A stretch of 64,000 nucleotides of DNA, from NCBI GenBank assembly GCA_016124575.1, contig WGNM01000011.1, positions 1-64,000 on the forward strand, written 5' to 3'. Position 1 is the first letter of the stretch, and each line of letters starts with the position of its first letter. The stretch comes from Cryomorphaceae bacterium. Lineage in GTDB: Bacteria > Bacteroidota > Bacteroidia > Flavobacteriales_D > Sanyastnellaceae. Under the pieces are notes generated by a model. It was not told where the DNA came from and ran no database searches. It was given only the letters and a program-made list of their open reading frames with translations. The translations under genes were made by a program, and so were the position numbers. This document shows positions 15,967-26,299 of this stretch, one piece after another.

Positions 15967-16692
15967 ATGAAAAAAGCAGTGATCATTGACGACGTCGAAA
16001 ATGCACGCATAAGTTTGCGAAGCGATTTGGAAGATTATTGTGAGCAAATAGAAGTGATTGGTGAAGCTGATGGTGTGGTTAGCGGTGCGCGATTGTTGAA
16101 AGAAATGAAACCCGACATCGTTTTTCTAGACATTCAAATGCGCGATGGCAGCGGTTTCGATTTATTGGAGATCTTGCCTGAAATAGATTTTGCACTGATC
16201 TTTACAACAAGCAGTGATGAGCATGCCATACAAGCATTTCGCTTTTCAGCCATCGACTATTTGTTGAAGCCCATCGACCCTGAACAGTTGATGGAGGCTG
16301 TTGAAAAAGCAGAAAAGATGCACTCGAAGCGGCTGGATGTGCTTCGCTCGAATTTGGGCGGCACGCAGCGATTGGCACTCAACTCTCAAGACAAAATACG
16401 CATTGTTGAACTTGATGAAGTGGTGCGATGCGAATCACATGGCTCGTACACCCTGTTTTATACCCGCGATGGTGAGTCGATACTTGTCACCAAAACCCTC
16501 AAAGAATACGACCTTTTGCTGAGTGATCTCGGCTTTCTTCGCGTTCATCAATCGCATTTGGTGAACATGAAATACATCAAAGAGTTTAACAAATCAGATG
16601 GCGGACAAATCGTTCTGAAAGACCGTACCGACATTCCTGTCTCGAGTCGGAAAAAAACCGTTGTGATGCGCGCGCTGTCGCATTTTGCCTGA
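15967..16692 (+). CDS. LytTR-family response regulator
   Basis: 241 residues: a receiver domain (1-120; acidic pair Asp8/Asp9, phospho-acceptor Asp55 in VFLDIQM, and the conserved Lys in LLKPID) followed by a LytTR DNA-binding domain (about 137-240, IRIVELDEVVRCESHGSYT to VSSRKK). The partner kinase gene ends 77 nt upstream. The gap contains TATCTTCG at 15944-15951, a possible separate -7 box. LytTR regulators with LytS-like kinases control cell-surface or autolysis genes in other bacteria. Given the neighbouring glucosaminidase, cell-wall control is plausible but not shown. Confidence 0.95.
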   Translation: MKKAVIIDDVENARISLRSDLEDYCEQIEVIGEADGVVSGARLLKEMKPDIVFLDIQMRDGSGFDLLEILPEIDFALIFTTSSDEHAIQAFRFSAIDYLLKPIDPEQLMEAVEKAEKMHSKRLDVLRSNLGGTQRLALNSQDKIRIVELDEVVRCESHGSYTLFYTRDGESILVTKTLKEYDLLLSDLGFLRVHQSHLVNMKYIKEFNKSDGGQIVLKDRTDIPVSSRKKTVVMRALSHFA

Positions 16693-16859
16693 CATTGATC
16701 AAGAGCTACGTTATGTACCATTTGAATTTGTAACTTTGAATGGAAATAACAGGCATGATACGAGTTCACAAGAATCCTAAGCACCGCCAGAAGCGAAATC
16801 CAGAATGATTGCGACTTTTTCCGCATATTTACTATTCATGGATTTTAATTCAATTTTAA

Positions 16860-18020
16860 ATGCCTTTCTATCATAAACTGGGAGAAATCCCGCATAAGCG
16901 ACACACTCAATTTCGAAAATCTGATGGTGGACTATACCAAGAGCAGCTTTTCGGCACTGTTGGGTTTTCAGGAATGTCGTCGCTGCTCTACCACAACCAC
17001 CCACCTACCATGGTGAAAGAGGTTGTGAGCTCGGTGGATGTTTCGCCGAAAATAGCCGTCGATAAAAACATGAAGTCGCTCAGCTTGAATGGCTTTCAGA
17101 TAAAACCAGAAGCTGATTTTCTCGCTAGTCGCAAAACAGTTTTAACCAACAGCGATTGCGACATCGTGCTTGCAGCGCCTACCACATCACTAACAGCGTA
17201 TTTTTACAAAAATGCCGATTCTGATGAGGTGATCTTCATTCACCGCGGTGAAGGTGTGCTGCGAACTTTGCTTGGTAATATTCCTTTCGGATATGGCGAT
17301 TACTTGGTGATTCCGCGAGGGATGATTTATCAGATATCATTCAACTCAACCGATAATCGTTTGTTTATTGTTGAGTCGCGACAGCCTGTTTATACACCGA
17401 AGCGATACCGCAATTATTTCGGACAACTGTTGGAGCACTCGCCATTTTGTGAGCGTGATATTCGTCCTCCTAGTACTTTAGAAACTCACAACGAACTTGG
17501 AGATTTCATAGTGAAGGTCAAAAAGGAAAATACCTTGCACACCTATGTGTATGGTTCGCATCCGTTTGACGTTGTGGGTTGGGACGGGTACAACTTCCCA
17601 TATGCGTTCTCAATTCACGATTTCGAGCCGATTACCGGACGTGTGCATCAGCCACCTCCCGTGCATCAAACCTTTGAAACCGATGGCTTCGTGATTTGTA
17701 GTTTTTGTCCGCGACTCTACGACTACCACCCCCAATCAATTCCTGCGCCTTACAATCACAGCAACATCGATAGCGATGAAGTATTGTACTATGTTGATGG
17801 CGATTTCATGAGCAGGAACAACATCGAGCAGGGAATGATCACTTTGCATCCAGCGGGCATTCCACACGGTCCGCACCCGGGGGCTTACGAGCGCAGCATT
17901 GGCAAGACAGAAACGCTGGAATTGGCCGTAATGGTCGATACCTTCCGTCCGCTAAAAGTTACCCAACAAGCTGTGGAAATCGAGAACGACGATTACTTTC
18001 GTTCATGGTTGTACGAATAA
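16860..18020 (+). CDS. hmgA: homogentisate 1,2-dioxygenase
   Basis: Opens the aromatic ring of homogentisate to maleylacetoacetate in tyrosine catabolism; a cytoplasmic Fe(II) enzyme. The 386-residue product has the conserved N-terminus MPFYHKLGEIPHKRHTQFRK, a cupin core, and the metal-binding part LHPAGIPHGPHPGAYE with TLELAVMVDT further on. hppD, which makes its substrate, starts 12 nt downstream, so the two reactions are encoded in one transcript. A TAACTTTG box at 16731-16738 would give a leader of about 115 nt. The maleylacetoacetate isomerase and fumarylacetoacetase genes are not in this window. Confidence 0.95.
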   Translation: MPFYHKLGEIPHKRHTQFRKSDGGLYQEQLFGTVGFSGMSSLLYHNHPPTMVKEVVSSVDVSPKIAVDKNMKSLSLNGFQIKPEADFLASRKTVLTNSDCDIVLAAPTTSLTAYFYKNADSDEVIFIHRGEGVLRTLLGNIPFGYGDYLVIPRGMIYQISFNSTDNRLFIVESRQPVYTPKRYRNYFGQLLEHSPFCERDIRPPSTLETHNELGDFIVKVKKENTLHTYVYGSHPFDVVGWDGYNFPYAFSIHDFEPITGRVHQPPPVHQTFETDGFVICSFCPRLYDYHPQSIPAPYNHSNIDSDEVLYYVDGDFMSRNNIEQGMITLHPAGIPHGPHPGAYERSIGKTETLELAVMVDTFRPLKVTQQAVEIENDDYFRSWLYE

Positions 18021-18032
18021 AATATTGACATT

Positions 18033-19172
18033 ATGATTACCGACAATACATCACTTCAATTAGAAAAAGTAGTGCCTGCGGCAGATGACTTCCTTCCACT
18101 TTTAGGCACCGATTATGTTGAGCTATACGTGGGCAACGCGAAGCAAGCCGCTCACTATTATCAAAGCGCATGGGGTTTTCAACCTTTGGCTTACGCCGGA
18201 TTGGAAACTGGCGTTCGCGACCGCGTGTCGTACGTGCTTGAGCAAGACAAAATCCGCTTAATTTTAACCAGTCCGCTTGATGCTGACGGACCCATCAATG
18301 CACACATCAATGCACACGGTGACGGTGTGAAAGTTATCGCTTTGTGGGTTGACGACGCCACCAAATCTTGGCAAGAAACCACCAAGCGCGGCGCAGTGTC
18401 GTACATGGAGCCTCGCACTGTAGAAGACAAAGATGGAAAAGTGGTCTACAGCGGTATCGAAACCTACGGCGAAACAGTGCACATTTTCGTGGAACGCAAA
18501 GACTACAATGGAACATTTTTACCTGGCTATCGCGCCTGGAATCCCGAATACAAGCCAACGCCAACTGGCCTGAGGTATGTTGACCACATGGTTGGTAACG
18601 TAGGGTGGAACGAAATGAATAAATGGTGTGAGTTTTATGCCAAGGTGATGGGATTTGCACAATTGGTGAGCTTCGACGATAAAGACATCAGCACAGAGTA
18701 TACAGCACTCATGTCGAAGGTGATGAGCAACGGCAATGGGCGCATCAAATTCCCTATCAACGAGCCTGCTGAAGGACGAAAAAAGTCGCAAATCGAAGAG
18801 TATATCGACTTCTACAATGGCGCTGGGGTGCAACACATGGCACTGGCTACCGATAACATAATTGAAACCGTTACCGCTTTAAAAGAACGCGGTGTAGAGT
18901 TTCTTTATGTCCCTGAAACCTATTACGACACCGTGTTAGACCGTGTAGGTCAAATAGATGAAGACCTCGCACCTCTTAAAAAACTCGGTATTTTGATCGA
19001 CCGTGATGATGAAGGATACTTGTTGCAGTTGTTCACCAAACCCGTGCTCGACCGTCCAACTATGTTTTTCGAAATCATTCAACGCAAAGGCGCAAAATCG
19101 TTTGGAAAAGGTAATTTTCAAGCCTTGTTCGAATCGATAGAACGCGAACAAGAAGCACGCGGTACACTGTAA
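18033..19172 (+). CDS. hppD: 4-hydroxyphenylpyruvate dioxygenase
   Basis: Converts 4-hydroxyphenylpyruvate to homogentisate, the substrate of HmgA encoded just upstream. 379 residues with two vicinal-oxygen-chelate halves. Two Fe(II) ligands are in YVDHMVGNV and GVQHMALATDNI, and the third is the Glu of MFFEIIQRKG. The C-terminal GFGKGNF-like segment is KSFGKGNFQALFESIE, as expected for the active-site gate. Full length. A terminator follows 19 nt after the stop, closing the two-gene hmgA-hppD operon. Confidence 0.97.
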   Translation: MITDNTSLQLEKVVPAADDFLPLLGTDYVELYVGNAKQAAHYYQSAWGFQPLAYAGLETGVRDRVSYVLEQDKIRLILTSPLDADGPINAHINAHGDGVKVIALWVDDATKSWQETTKRGAVSYMEPRTVEDKDGKVVYSGIETYGETVHIFVERKDYNGTFLPGYRAWNPEYKPTPTGLRYVDHMVGNVGWNEMNKWCEFYAKVMGFAQLVSFDDKDISTEYTALMSKVMSNGNGRIKFPINEPAEGRKKSQIEEYIDFYNGAGVQHMALATDNIIETVTALKERGVEFLYVPETYYDTVLDRVGQIDEDLAPLKKLGILIDRDDEGYLLQLFTKPVLDRPTMFFEIIQRKGAKSFGKGNFQALFESIEREQEARGTL

Positions 19173-19190
19173 AAATACACGACATATTGA

Positions 19191-19220
19191 AAAGGCGGAT
19201 TTTAACAAGTCCGCTTTTTT
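19191..19220 (+). terminator. terminator of hmgA-hppD
   Basis: AAAGGCGGA at 19191-19199 pairs with TCCGCTTTT beginning at 19210, with one G-T pair. It is followed by a T run and lies just after the hppD stop. Confidence 0.7.
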
Positions 19221-19254
19221 TATGCCTTTACCTCAGAAGTAGGTGCCATTCTTT

Positions 19255-19262
19255 TAGTTTTG
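19255..19262 (+). promoter_or_regulatory. -7 box of the lipoprotein/ABC operon
   Basis: TAGTTTTG, a match to TAnnTTTG, ends 5 nt before the ATG at 19268. This supports that start and suggests a leaderless message. Confidence 0.6.
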
Positions 19263-19267
19263 TATCC

Positions 19268-19762
19268 ATGACCTTTCGCTTGTTGATCATCACCACACTG
19301 TTGTTTTTTGGCTGCACAGCATCAAATCCTGAGGAGCAAAATAGCAATGCCAGTTCAGTTGTCGACAGCACCCTTGTGCTCGGAGTCTCCCCATTCGACA
19401 ACTACCGCGACGTAGTGGAGAACAAGGCATTCAAAGAGTATAAAAACAGCTTGGCATTTCTTGAAAGTGATCAATTGCTCGGGTTTACGGCCAAATGCGA
19501 TGTAAAAGTTGTTTTAGATGATAGCGTTGCAACACAAATACATGCCGACGTTTTTCCAACTTCAGCAGCGGAAACCGAGGCTTTGTGGCAAAGAATATTT
19601 GAGCATGTTTGTGTGCAATACGGACAAACCACTCACGACGATGGCTTTGCAGCGTGGACCAATTTGACGCGCCGAGATCGAAAATTCGAGATACACCTCA
19701 CCAACGACAGCCGTGAAGTAGGGAAACCGTATATTGTTCTTGTTTGCAATGAAAAACACTGA
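19268..19762 (+). CDS. lipoprotein of unknown function
   Basis: 164 residues from the ATG at 19268; an upstream in-frame start at 19187 would lie before the promoter box and inside the hppD terminator. The N-terminus MTFRLLIITTLLFFGC is a lipoprotein signal with its Cys at position 16, followed by an Asn/Ser-rich linker. The mature part (about 40-164) has no motif I recognise. The 3' end overlaps the ABC protein gene by 14 nt, so the two are co-transcribed. A link to the ABC ATPase, for example as an accessory lipoprotein, is only a guess from position. Confidence 0.7.
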   Translation: MTFRLLIITTLLFFGCTASNPEEQNSNASSVVDSTLVLGVSPFDNYRDVVENKAFKEYKNSLAFLESDQLLGFTAKCDVKVVLDDSVATQIHADVFPTSAAETEALWQRIFEHVCVQYGQTTHDDGFAAWTNLTRRDRKFEIHLTNDSREVGKPYIVLVCNEKH

Positions 19763-21359
19763 CCGCTTGCTTTCAGTCCAAAACCTATCCGTATCGTTCA
19801 AATCCGACGACGGTTGGAAGCAAGTGGTGCACGGCATCAGCTACGATGTTTATCGCGGAAAGACACTCGGGTTGGTAGGAGAAAGCGGATCAGGTAAAAC
19901 AGTAAGCTCACTCGCCTGCATGGGCTTATTGCCCGAAAAAACTGCCCGAATAGATAGCGGAAGCATCGTTTACAACGGACAATCACTACTAGAGAATCAA
20001 TTTGAAGGGGCGCGCCAACAGCGCGGATGTTCAATCGCCATGATCTTTCAAGAGCCCATGACAAGTTTGAACCCCTCCATGTGTTGCGGCGAACAAGTAG
20101 AAGAAGTCATAGCAGCACACCTCGAACTCACCAAACAAGAAGGCAAAAAACGCGTCGTCGAACTCTTTAGAGAAGTGGAGCTCCCAGAACCAGAAAGCAT
20201 CGGGAAAAGGTATCCTCATGAGCTTTCGGGCGGACAAAAACAACGCGTGATGATTGCCATCGCGCTAGCAGCAGACCCCGATCTGATCATCGCCGATGAG
20301 CCTACAACCGCCCTCGACGTTACCGTTCAAAGAGCCGTGATTGACCTCCTGCAACGGCTCAAAGAAAGCAGAGGACTTGGGTTGATATTTATTTCACACG
20401 ACCTCGATGTGGTGGGTGCTGTTGCCGACCACATTGTTGTTTTGCAGCATGGGAACATCCGTGAAACGGGACCTACCATCGACATTCTGACAAATCCAAA
20501 AGATCAATATACAATCAAGCTGCTTGCTTGCAAACCACCTACAGCAGGTGAACGACGTCCACTTGCAGACCCAGAAAACACACAACCTTATCAATTCAAT
20601 GTAGGCACATCCCCCATCCTTGCCGTGCGCAAGCTGAATAAAACCTTTGTAACGAAAAAAAGCCTTTTCGGAAAACCCACCGCCACCTACGAAGCGCTAA
20701 AGGAAGTGTCATTTGACCTTTTTGAAGGCGAAAGTTTAGGAATAGTGGGCGAAAGCGGATGCGGGAAAACAACAGTCAGCAGGATCATTATGGGCCTTGA
20801 AAAAGCGGATAGCGGAGAAATAGCTTGGAGCCATGGCCGGCCAGCGATACAACTGGTATTTCAAGACCCATATGCGTCGTTAAATCCACGGAAAACAGTA
20901 GCACAAATGCTCACTGAAGCACTCGTGTTTGCAGGGAATGTGACACCCAAAGAGGCACCCGAAAATATAGCTCGATTGTTAAAAGAAGTGGATTTACCAT
21001 TGGAATATCAGAGTCGGTACCCACATTCATTTAGTGGCGGACAGCGACAAAGGCTAGTGATCGCCCGAGCATTGGCCGCAAACCCGAGCATTTTGATACT
21101 TGATGAGTCGGTAGCAGCACTTGATGTCAGCGTGCAAGCACAAGTATTGAATTTGTTAAACGAAATTCGCAGCAAAAGAAAACTCTCATACATCTTCATT
21201 TCTCACGATTTGCACGTGGTAAGATACATGTGTGAACGCATGATCGTGATGCACAAAGGACAAGTAATTGAGCATGGAAATTCGGATCAAATCATGCAAT
21301 CGCCTAAAAATGCATACACCAGTAAACTTATTGATAGCATTTACAAATCAATCAACTGA
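19749..21359 (+). CDS. fused double-ATPase ABC transporter subunit (oligopeptide/dipeptide type)
   Basis: 536 residues holding two complete nucleotide-binding domains of the Opp/Dpp family. NBD1 has Walker A GESGSGKT, signature LSGGQKQR and Walker B LIIADEPTTALD. NBD2 has GESGCGKT, FSGGQRQR and LILDESVAALD. This is the YejF/DppDF-fused layout, energising peptide import (or in some cases export). The start at 19749 (MKNTDRLLSVQNLSV) was preferred to a TTG at 19734. It overlaps the lipoprotein gene by 14 nt. No permease or binding-protein genes are nearby, so its membrane partners must lie elsewhere. Confidence 0.92.
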   Translation: MKNTDRLLSVQNLSVSFKSDDGWKQVVHGISYDVYRGKTLGLVGESGSGKTVSSLACMGLLPEKTARIDSGSIVYNGQSLLENQFEGARQQRGCSIAMIFQEPMTSLNPSMCCGEQVEEVIAAHLELTKQEGKKRVVELFREVELPEPESIGKRYPHELSGGQKQRVMIAIALAADPDLIIADEPTTALDVTVQRAVIDLLQRLKESRGLGLIFISHDLDVVGAVADHIVVLQHGNIRETGPTIDILTNPKDQYTIKLLACKPPTAGERRPLADPENTQPYQFNVGTSPILAVRKLNKTFVTKKSLFGKPTATYEALKEVSFDLFEGESLGIVGESGCGKTTVSRIIMGLEKADSGEIAWSHGRPAIQLVFQDPYASLNPRKTVAQMLTEALVFAGNVTPKEAPENIARLLKEVDLPLEYQSRYPHSFSGGQRQRLVIARALAANPSILILDESVAALDVSVQAQVLNLLNEIRSKRKLSYIFISHDLHVVRYMCERMIVMHKGQVIEHGNSDQIMQSPKNAYTSKLIDSIYKSIN

Positions 21360-21398
21360 TTTGTAAGGTTGTAACTACAATAGTATAACAAAAAGGAT

Positions 21399-21406
21399 TA
21401 GTTTTG
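21399..21406 (+). promoter_or_regulatory. possible -7 box of the 1583-residue cargo gene
   Basis: TAGTTTTG matches TAnnTTTG and sits 45 nt before the ATG at 21452. No well-spaced -33 element is seen. Confidence 0.45.
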
Positions 21407-21451
21407 CGTAGGACATTTCTGATGTAATGTTCACCCTAGAACCATATTCTT

Positions 21452-24400
21452 ATGTTACGAAAACTACTTCTTGTCTTAACGATTGCATTGACTATGCCTT
21501 CGTTTGCCGCTTGGGACATATTCCAAAGCTATGCAATAATTAATGCTGGAAATGGCAATTTATTTCGCGCTGGAGGCTTAAACGCTGACGGAGCGGCTAC
21601 TTTTAATGGAACCTATTTCGGGCATTTTAAGACCACAGACACCTTTCTGTTGGATGGTGGTGAGTTGAAGACATTCAAGAACGGGAGTTCGAATGTATGT
21701 GGCGGAAACATTCATTACCGCGTTTACAAGTCGTGCGAAACGCCTGGTTCATTTAGTGCCATTTCTGTGGTATTTTCTGCCAACCTCGGCGGCGGTGACC
21801 AACGTTGGCAAACAACAGGGTCTGCAGTAAACCTGCTGTCTGGTTTGAGCGACGGTGATTACACGCTTGAAGTTTGGTTTGAAGCCTTGGGCTCTGATGC
21901 AAACCCTTCAGGATGTGACTACTACAAATACGATAGCAATTCAGGCAGCAACTTCATCGCTAACTTCAGTGTAGGCGATGAAGCGTTTGCAGATGGTGAT
22001 TTCACGACTGGCCCGACATGGTCAGGTGATACGGGAAGCTACGTTGTGCTCGACCCAACATCGCTTACCAGCGACGGTTCGAATGCCAACATCAACGGCA
22101 CGTACGCTATAAACAGCGATGTACTGGTGAGTAATGCAAGTGCAAGCGATGCCGCTTTGATAACAGCCAGCACACAAGCTTATGGTACTTGGGAATTCTC
22201 GGTCGCTACCGGGTTGAACTGGGACCCGAGTGCTACCAACAACTTCGCCGTTATTCTGGTTTCTGACTCGAACGACCCAACCAAACTTACCATTGGAAGC
22301 ATGGACTTTAACGGGTACTTCGTGAAATGGTCGAACAACGGTGCTACCGATACCTTCGGCTTGTTCAAACAAGAAGGTACAACCGAAACTATGCTTGTAG
22401 ATATGGGCTGGCCATTGGCTGCTAATGCCTACAGTGGCTATAGTTTGCGCGTTTCAAGAAATGCTGCAGGTGAATGGTTTATGTACGGCGTTTCTGGGTT
22501 TGATACCGCAACAGCGATGACCTATTATGGCACAGCTGCCGACAACGATGTAACAACCAGTTCTTATTTTGTTGTTAGTTCGAACATCGCCAACCCTTCA
22601 GCTGCTCGTCGATTGTATTTCGATAACTTGATGATTCGTCCGCTAACAGAAGTGAACTTCTCAGTGGCTTCAGGCAACGTGACCGAAGACGATACAGACA
22701 TCACGTATACCCTTACCGTGAACATCTCAAATCCAGATGATCGCTGCGCTACAACCGTTGATGTTGCCCTGGCATCTGGAACGGCTTCTCGCATTGGCAG
22801 CTACACCACACAATCGTTGACTTTCCCTGCAGGTAGCTCAGTTGCTCAAACAGTGAGTGTGACAGTAAGCGGAAACACAACCTGCGAACGAAACGAAGAT
22901 TTCGTTTTTGAACTTGAAAACATAGGTGGTGGAAACGGCGCCGAATTGGGTGGTGGTTCTACTCATACAATGTCGCTAAACGATGACGAAAGCGGAACCG
23001 AACTATGGTTCAGCGAAGATTTTGAAGCTGGAAATGCCGATGGTTGGATTAACACGTCAGCATGGACGGTAATTTCTTCCGGAGCCACTCTTTCTGGAAC
23101 CTACGATTTGCGCCACAACACCAACGTGGCTGCCGTAAACGACTACATCAGTCACTCATTGAATAACCTTTTCTTGACCGGTGCTGAAACCAACTGGCGT
23201 TTTAACATTCGCAACGGAGGTTTCGAAACTACCGCAAACAACTGGTTAATGGTGGTTATCGCCGGTAGCGAATCTGATGCTTTCAGCGCTTCTATGGATG
23301 GATATGCCGTTGGTGTGAACTTCAACACCACTACTGATAACTTACGTTTGGTGCGTATTGACGGTGGTGTGTTCACCAACCTTATCACTTCAAGCTACGA
23401 CTGGAACGCTCCTTCTATTACTTTGGGAATCGAAGTAATTCGTGATGCCGATGGTTTGTGGTCTTTCAACTACAAAGAAAATGGCGGTTTCACTGGCATG
23501 ACCTCTGGAGGGACATCTGTTACCGATGCGACTTATGTTACTGCCAACTACTTTAGCTTGGCTTGTGAATTGACGGCGAGCAATACAGGAAGCATTCGCT
23601 TTGATGATCTGACTGTTGCCCAATATGGATGTTATAACGATTGGTACAGTGTTGATTCTGGGGATGCAAGCACAGCTATTTGGGCCCAAACTACTTCTGG
23701 AACAGGTATCAATGCAGAGTTTTCTCGCTTTAACAATTTCACCATTCAAGCTGGTGATGCCGTGGTTCTAGACCTAGAAGCTACTGTGCGCAACTTTACA
23801 GTTGAATCTACAGCCAGCTTCGGCGGTGGTGGCGATAACCTACGTGTTTTTGAAAACTTCACCAACAACGGGTCTTTCGACGGACAATTTGGAGCTGTGA
23901 TATTTACCGGAAACCAATCTCAAACTGTTGGCGGTAGCAGTCCTATTGATTTCGGATTCTTGCGAATCAACAATTCATCTGCCGGCGGGGTTGTTTTTGA
24001 AAACGACGCTACTGTGTCAGGTGTTGTCTTCCCTGACCTCGGAACCACTGATGTAACCGGCTACGAATTCAGACTGCTATCATCGGTTTTGGGAACGGCT
24101 TCCATAGCTGCTTTCAACGACAACTCGGGTTGGATAGGTGATGTTACGCTCGAACGTTGGATTCCTTCTACAGCCGGAAACAGCTGGGTGAATTTCTCGT
24201 CTGGATTGACAGGGTTGACACTTGAGGATTGGAACGACGATATTATAACATCTGGATTTACTGGTTCTGATTATCCTTTAGCTCAAACTTTCGAAGGTGG
24301 TCTTTTCAATAACATCCAAAACTATGATGAAACTCCAACGGGGGTATTGAATACTGGCTGGGTCTACGCCACAAATATCACGAATGCCATTGATCCAAAT

Positions 24401-26203
24401 TTTGGATATTTTATTTTCATGCTCAATGGATCTCAACTTATTGACGTAACTGGTGGACTTCAAATAGGAGACTTTGCACAAACCTTGAGTTATACCACTT
24501 CAGGTACGAATGCAAACGATGGTTGGCATCTGGTTACCAACCCTTACCCAAGTGATATTGATTGGGATGCTGTGGTAGCTGCGTCAACTGGTGTTTCTTC
24601 TTATTATGTATACGATTTCGATACGAATTCGCAGTTTACACGCAATGGTAATACGGGAATAGGATCAGCAAGTCAACACATTGCCAGCTCACAATCTTTC
24701 TTCGTGAAAGTAGATGCTACAGGTGGTTCTTTGGCTTGGAGTGAAGGAGTCAAAACTTCTATTGGGGCTGACTTCGAAAGAAACGAGGAGGTATTGGGTG
24801 TGTTGAATATCCATGCAACAATTAATAATGCTGCTGATGACGCCTATATCGGGTTTTTTCCAGGAGCCACTGCTTATTATGAGAACGAATTTGATTCATA
24901 CAGCCAAGGGGGTTTATTATCTGGTGACAACTCCGTCAATGTCGTTACCCTGGATCCAAATCAACAAGAACTTGTTATAAACACCCATGGTGAATTAGTT
25001 GAGGCTGTTTCTATACCTGTGCGTATAACGAGTTCAACTACTAGCATTATTTCACTTGAAATCGCCGAACTTTCAGGCATTGCAGCTGGTAGCTGCGTGA
25101 GCATTGAAGATACTGAAACAGGAATAATAGAAGCTTTGACTGAAGGCTATACATGGACCGTTGATCTTATTGCACATACTCCATCAGATCGCTACATCAT
25201 TCATTTCTCTGCCCCAATATCAACTGCGGTTACACCAATGTCTTGTTACGAGGCGAACGACGCTGCCATTGCTCTTTCAACACCTGATAACGGTGAGTGG
25301 AGTGTGGTTTGGTATGACGAGATGGACATGGTAATTGCGGAGTCGACAACAACACTCGAAAACCTTGCAATGGGCACATACACTGCAGTATTGTCGAACA
25401 CCGATTTGGTTTGTGAAGCAGTATCTGTTCAAGTTATCATCGACAATGCCCAGCAGCAATCGGCAACGGTTACTTCTGAGTACAGCGCTTGCGACATTGA
25501 AAGCATTGGAGAAATTGCGGTTGAAACCATGAATACTGAAAGCTTCAACTATGTTCTTTCAATGAATGGCACTACCATCTCCGAAGGTCTTTCAGCAGAG
25601 GCAGACTTGGTACTTGAGCAACTTTCAGCAGGCATCTATACACTCAACATCAACGCAGGATGTTTGAATGAAACACATGAGATCAACTTGTTCGATCCGA
25701 ATGGTGTGCAAGTTTCAGTATCCCCTGTTTCTGCAGACTTGTTGGATGGTGAAGCATCGTTTACCTTGGTTGCCAATAGCGAAAATGCTACGCAATACGC
25801 TTGGATGCAAAATGGTGTTGAAATCGGTGTTGGAAGCAGCTTGAATCAAACAGTTACTGAAGCTGGCACTTACAGCTACACTGTTTTGGCTTCAAATGGC
25901 TTGTGTGCTGGCAGCACAGATGTTGATGTTGTGGTTTCTGAGACAGATAACGTGTCTGACATAAACGCCGCTGCTACGTCATTCATCAACATCGAAAACG
26001 GTGTTGGTTTGATTCTCACTGAGAACCTCCAAAACGCAGAGGTGCGTGTGTTCGATGTGACCGGAAAACTTGTTGCCCGCGCCCGTGTGAATGGAACCAT
26101 TGGCCGTCAGGATTTCACTTTCGAAAACCTTACCGCAGGTGCGTATGTTGTGCGCCTGGCTGCAGCAAATAACCAACTAGCTACAACTCGTTTTGTGAAG
26201 TAA
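21452..26203 (+). CDS. large secreted T9SS cargo with Calx-beta domain
   Basis: 1583 residues. A signal peptide (1-19, ending SFAA) precedes two lectin/LamG-like segments (about 185-395 and 520-720; note the paired phrases YGTWEFSVATGLNWD and NNWLMVVIAGSESD). Between them lies a Calx-beta domain (about 402-512, VNFSVASGNVTEDDTDITYT to LNDDES). A middle part has the 'GWHLVTNPYPSDIDW' theme often seen in Bacteroidota surface proteins. Ig-like modules come next. The end (about 1510-1583, GVGLILTENLQNAEVRVFDV) is a T9SS sorting domain. No catalytic motif was found, so it is probably an adhesin or structural surface protein. It is a single-gene unit closed by a strong terminator. Confidence 0.88.
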   Translation: MLRKLLLVLTIALTMPSFAAWDIFQSYAIINAGNGNLFRAGGLNADGAATFNGTYFGHFKTTDTFLLDGGELKTFKNGSSNVCGGNIHYRVYKSCETPGSFSAISVVFSANLGGGDQRWQTTGSAVNLLSGLSDGDYTLEVWFEALGSDANPSGCDYYKYDSNSGSNFIANFSVGDEAFADGDFTTGPTWSGDTGSYVVLDPTSLTSDGSNANINGTYAINSDVLVSNASASDAALITASTQAYGTWEFSVATGLNWDPSATNNFAVILVSDSNDPTKLTIGSMDFNGYFVKWSNNGATDTFGLFKQEGTTETMLVDMGWPLAANAYSGYSLRVSRNAAGEWFMYGVSGFDTATAMTYYGTAADNDVTTSSYFVVSSNIANPSAARRLYFDNLMIRPLTEVNFSVASGNVTEDDTDITYTLTVNISNPDDRCATTVDVALASGTASRIGSYTTQSLTFPAGSSVAQTVSVTVSGNTTCERNEDFVFELENIGGGNGAELGGGSTHTMSLNDDESGTELWFSEDFEAGNADGWINTSAWTVISSGATLSGTYDLRHNTNVAAVNDYISHSLNNLFLTGAETNWRFNIRNGGFETTANNWLMVVIAGSESDAFSASMDGYAVGVNFNTTTDNLRLVRIDGGVFTNLITSSYDWNAPSITLGIEVIRDADGLWSFNYKENGGFTGMTSGGTSVTDATYVTANYFSLACELTASNTGSIRFDDLTVAQYGCYNDWYSVDSGDASTAIWAQTTSGTGINAEFSRFNNFTIQAGDAVVLDLEATVRNFTVESTASFGGGGDNLRVFENFTNNGSFDGQFGAVIFTGNQSQTVGGSSPIDFGFLRINNSSAGGVVFENDATVSGVVFPDLGTTDVTGYEFRLLSSVLGTASIAAFNDNSGWIGDVTLERWIPSTAGNSWVNFSSGLTGLTLEDWNDDIITSGFTGSDYPLAQTFEGGLFNNIQNYDETPTGVLNTGWVYATNITNAIDPNFGYFIFMLNGSQLIDVTGGLQIGDFAQTLSYTTSGTNANDGWHLVTNPYPSDIDWDAVVAASTGVSSYYVYDFDTNSQFTRNGNTGIGSASQHIASSQSFFVKVDATGGSLAWSEGVKTSIGADFERNEEVLGVLNIHATINNAADDAYIGFFPGATAYYENEFDSYSQGGLLSGDNSVNVVTLDPNQQELVINTHGELVEAVSIPVRITSSTTSIISLEIAELSGIAAGSCVSIEDTETGIIEALTEGYTWTVDLIAHTPSDRYIIHFSAPISTAVTPMSCYEANDAAIALSTPDNGEWSVVWYDEMDMVIAESTTTLENLAMGTYTAVLSNTDLVCEAVSVQVIIDNAQQQSATVTSEYSACDIESIGEIAVETMNTESFNYVLSMNGTTISEGLSAEADLVLEQLSAGIYTLNINAGCLNETHEINLFDPNGVQVSVSPVSADLLDGEASFTLVANSENATQYAWMQNGVEIGVGSSLNQTVTEAGTYSYTVLASNGLCAGSTDVDVVVSETDNVSDINAAATSFINIENGVGLILTENLQNAEVRVFDVTGKLVARARVNGTIGRQDFTFENLTAGAYVVRLAAANNQLATTRFVK

Positions 26204-26222
26204 TATCACAATCCTTCATATT

Positions 26223-26250
26223 AAAAGCCCCGCACGTGCGGGGCTTTTTT
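26223..26250. terminator. strong hairpin terminator
   Basis: A perfect 12-bp stem, AAAAGCCCCGCA with TGCGGGGCTTTT, separated by CG, then a T run on the plus strand. It is A/T-flanked on both sides and could act in both directions. It ends the 1583-residue cargo gene. Confidence 0.88.
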
Positions 26251-26299
26251 GTGCGGTAACCTTTGCAAGATTTGGCATGCAACCTTTTCGATAAATGGG

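Noticed and set aside
16740-16808. 22-codon frame (with an inner 17-codon version) after a TAACTTTG box upstream of hmgA
   Set aside because: The ATG is only 2 nt from the box. The basic peptide (KNPKHRQKRNPE) has no support, and the stretch more probably belongs to the hmgA leader.
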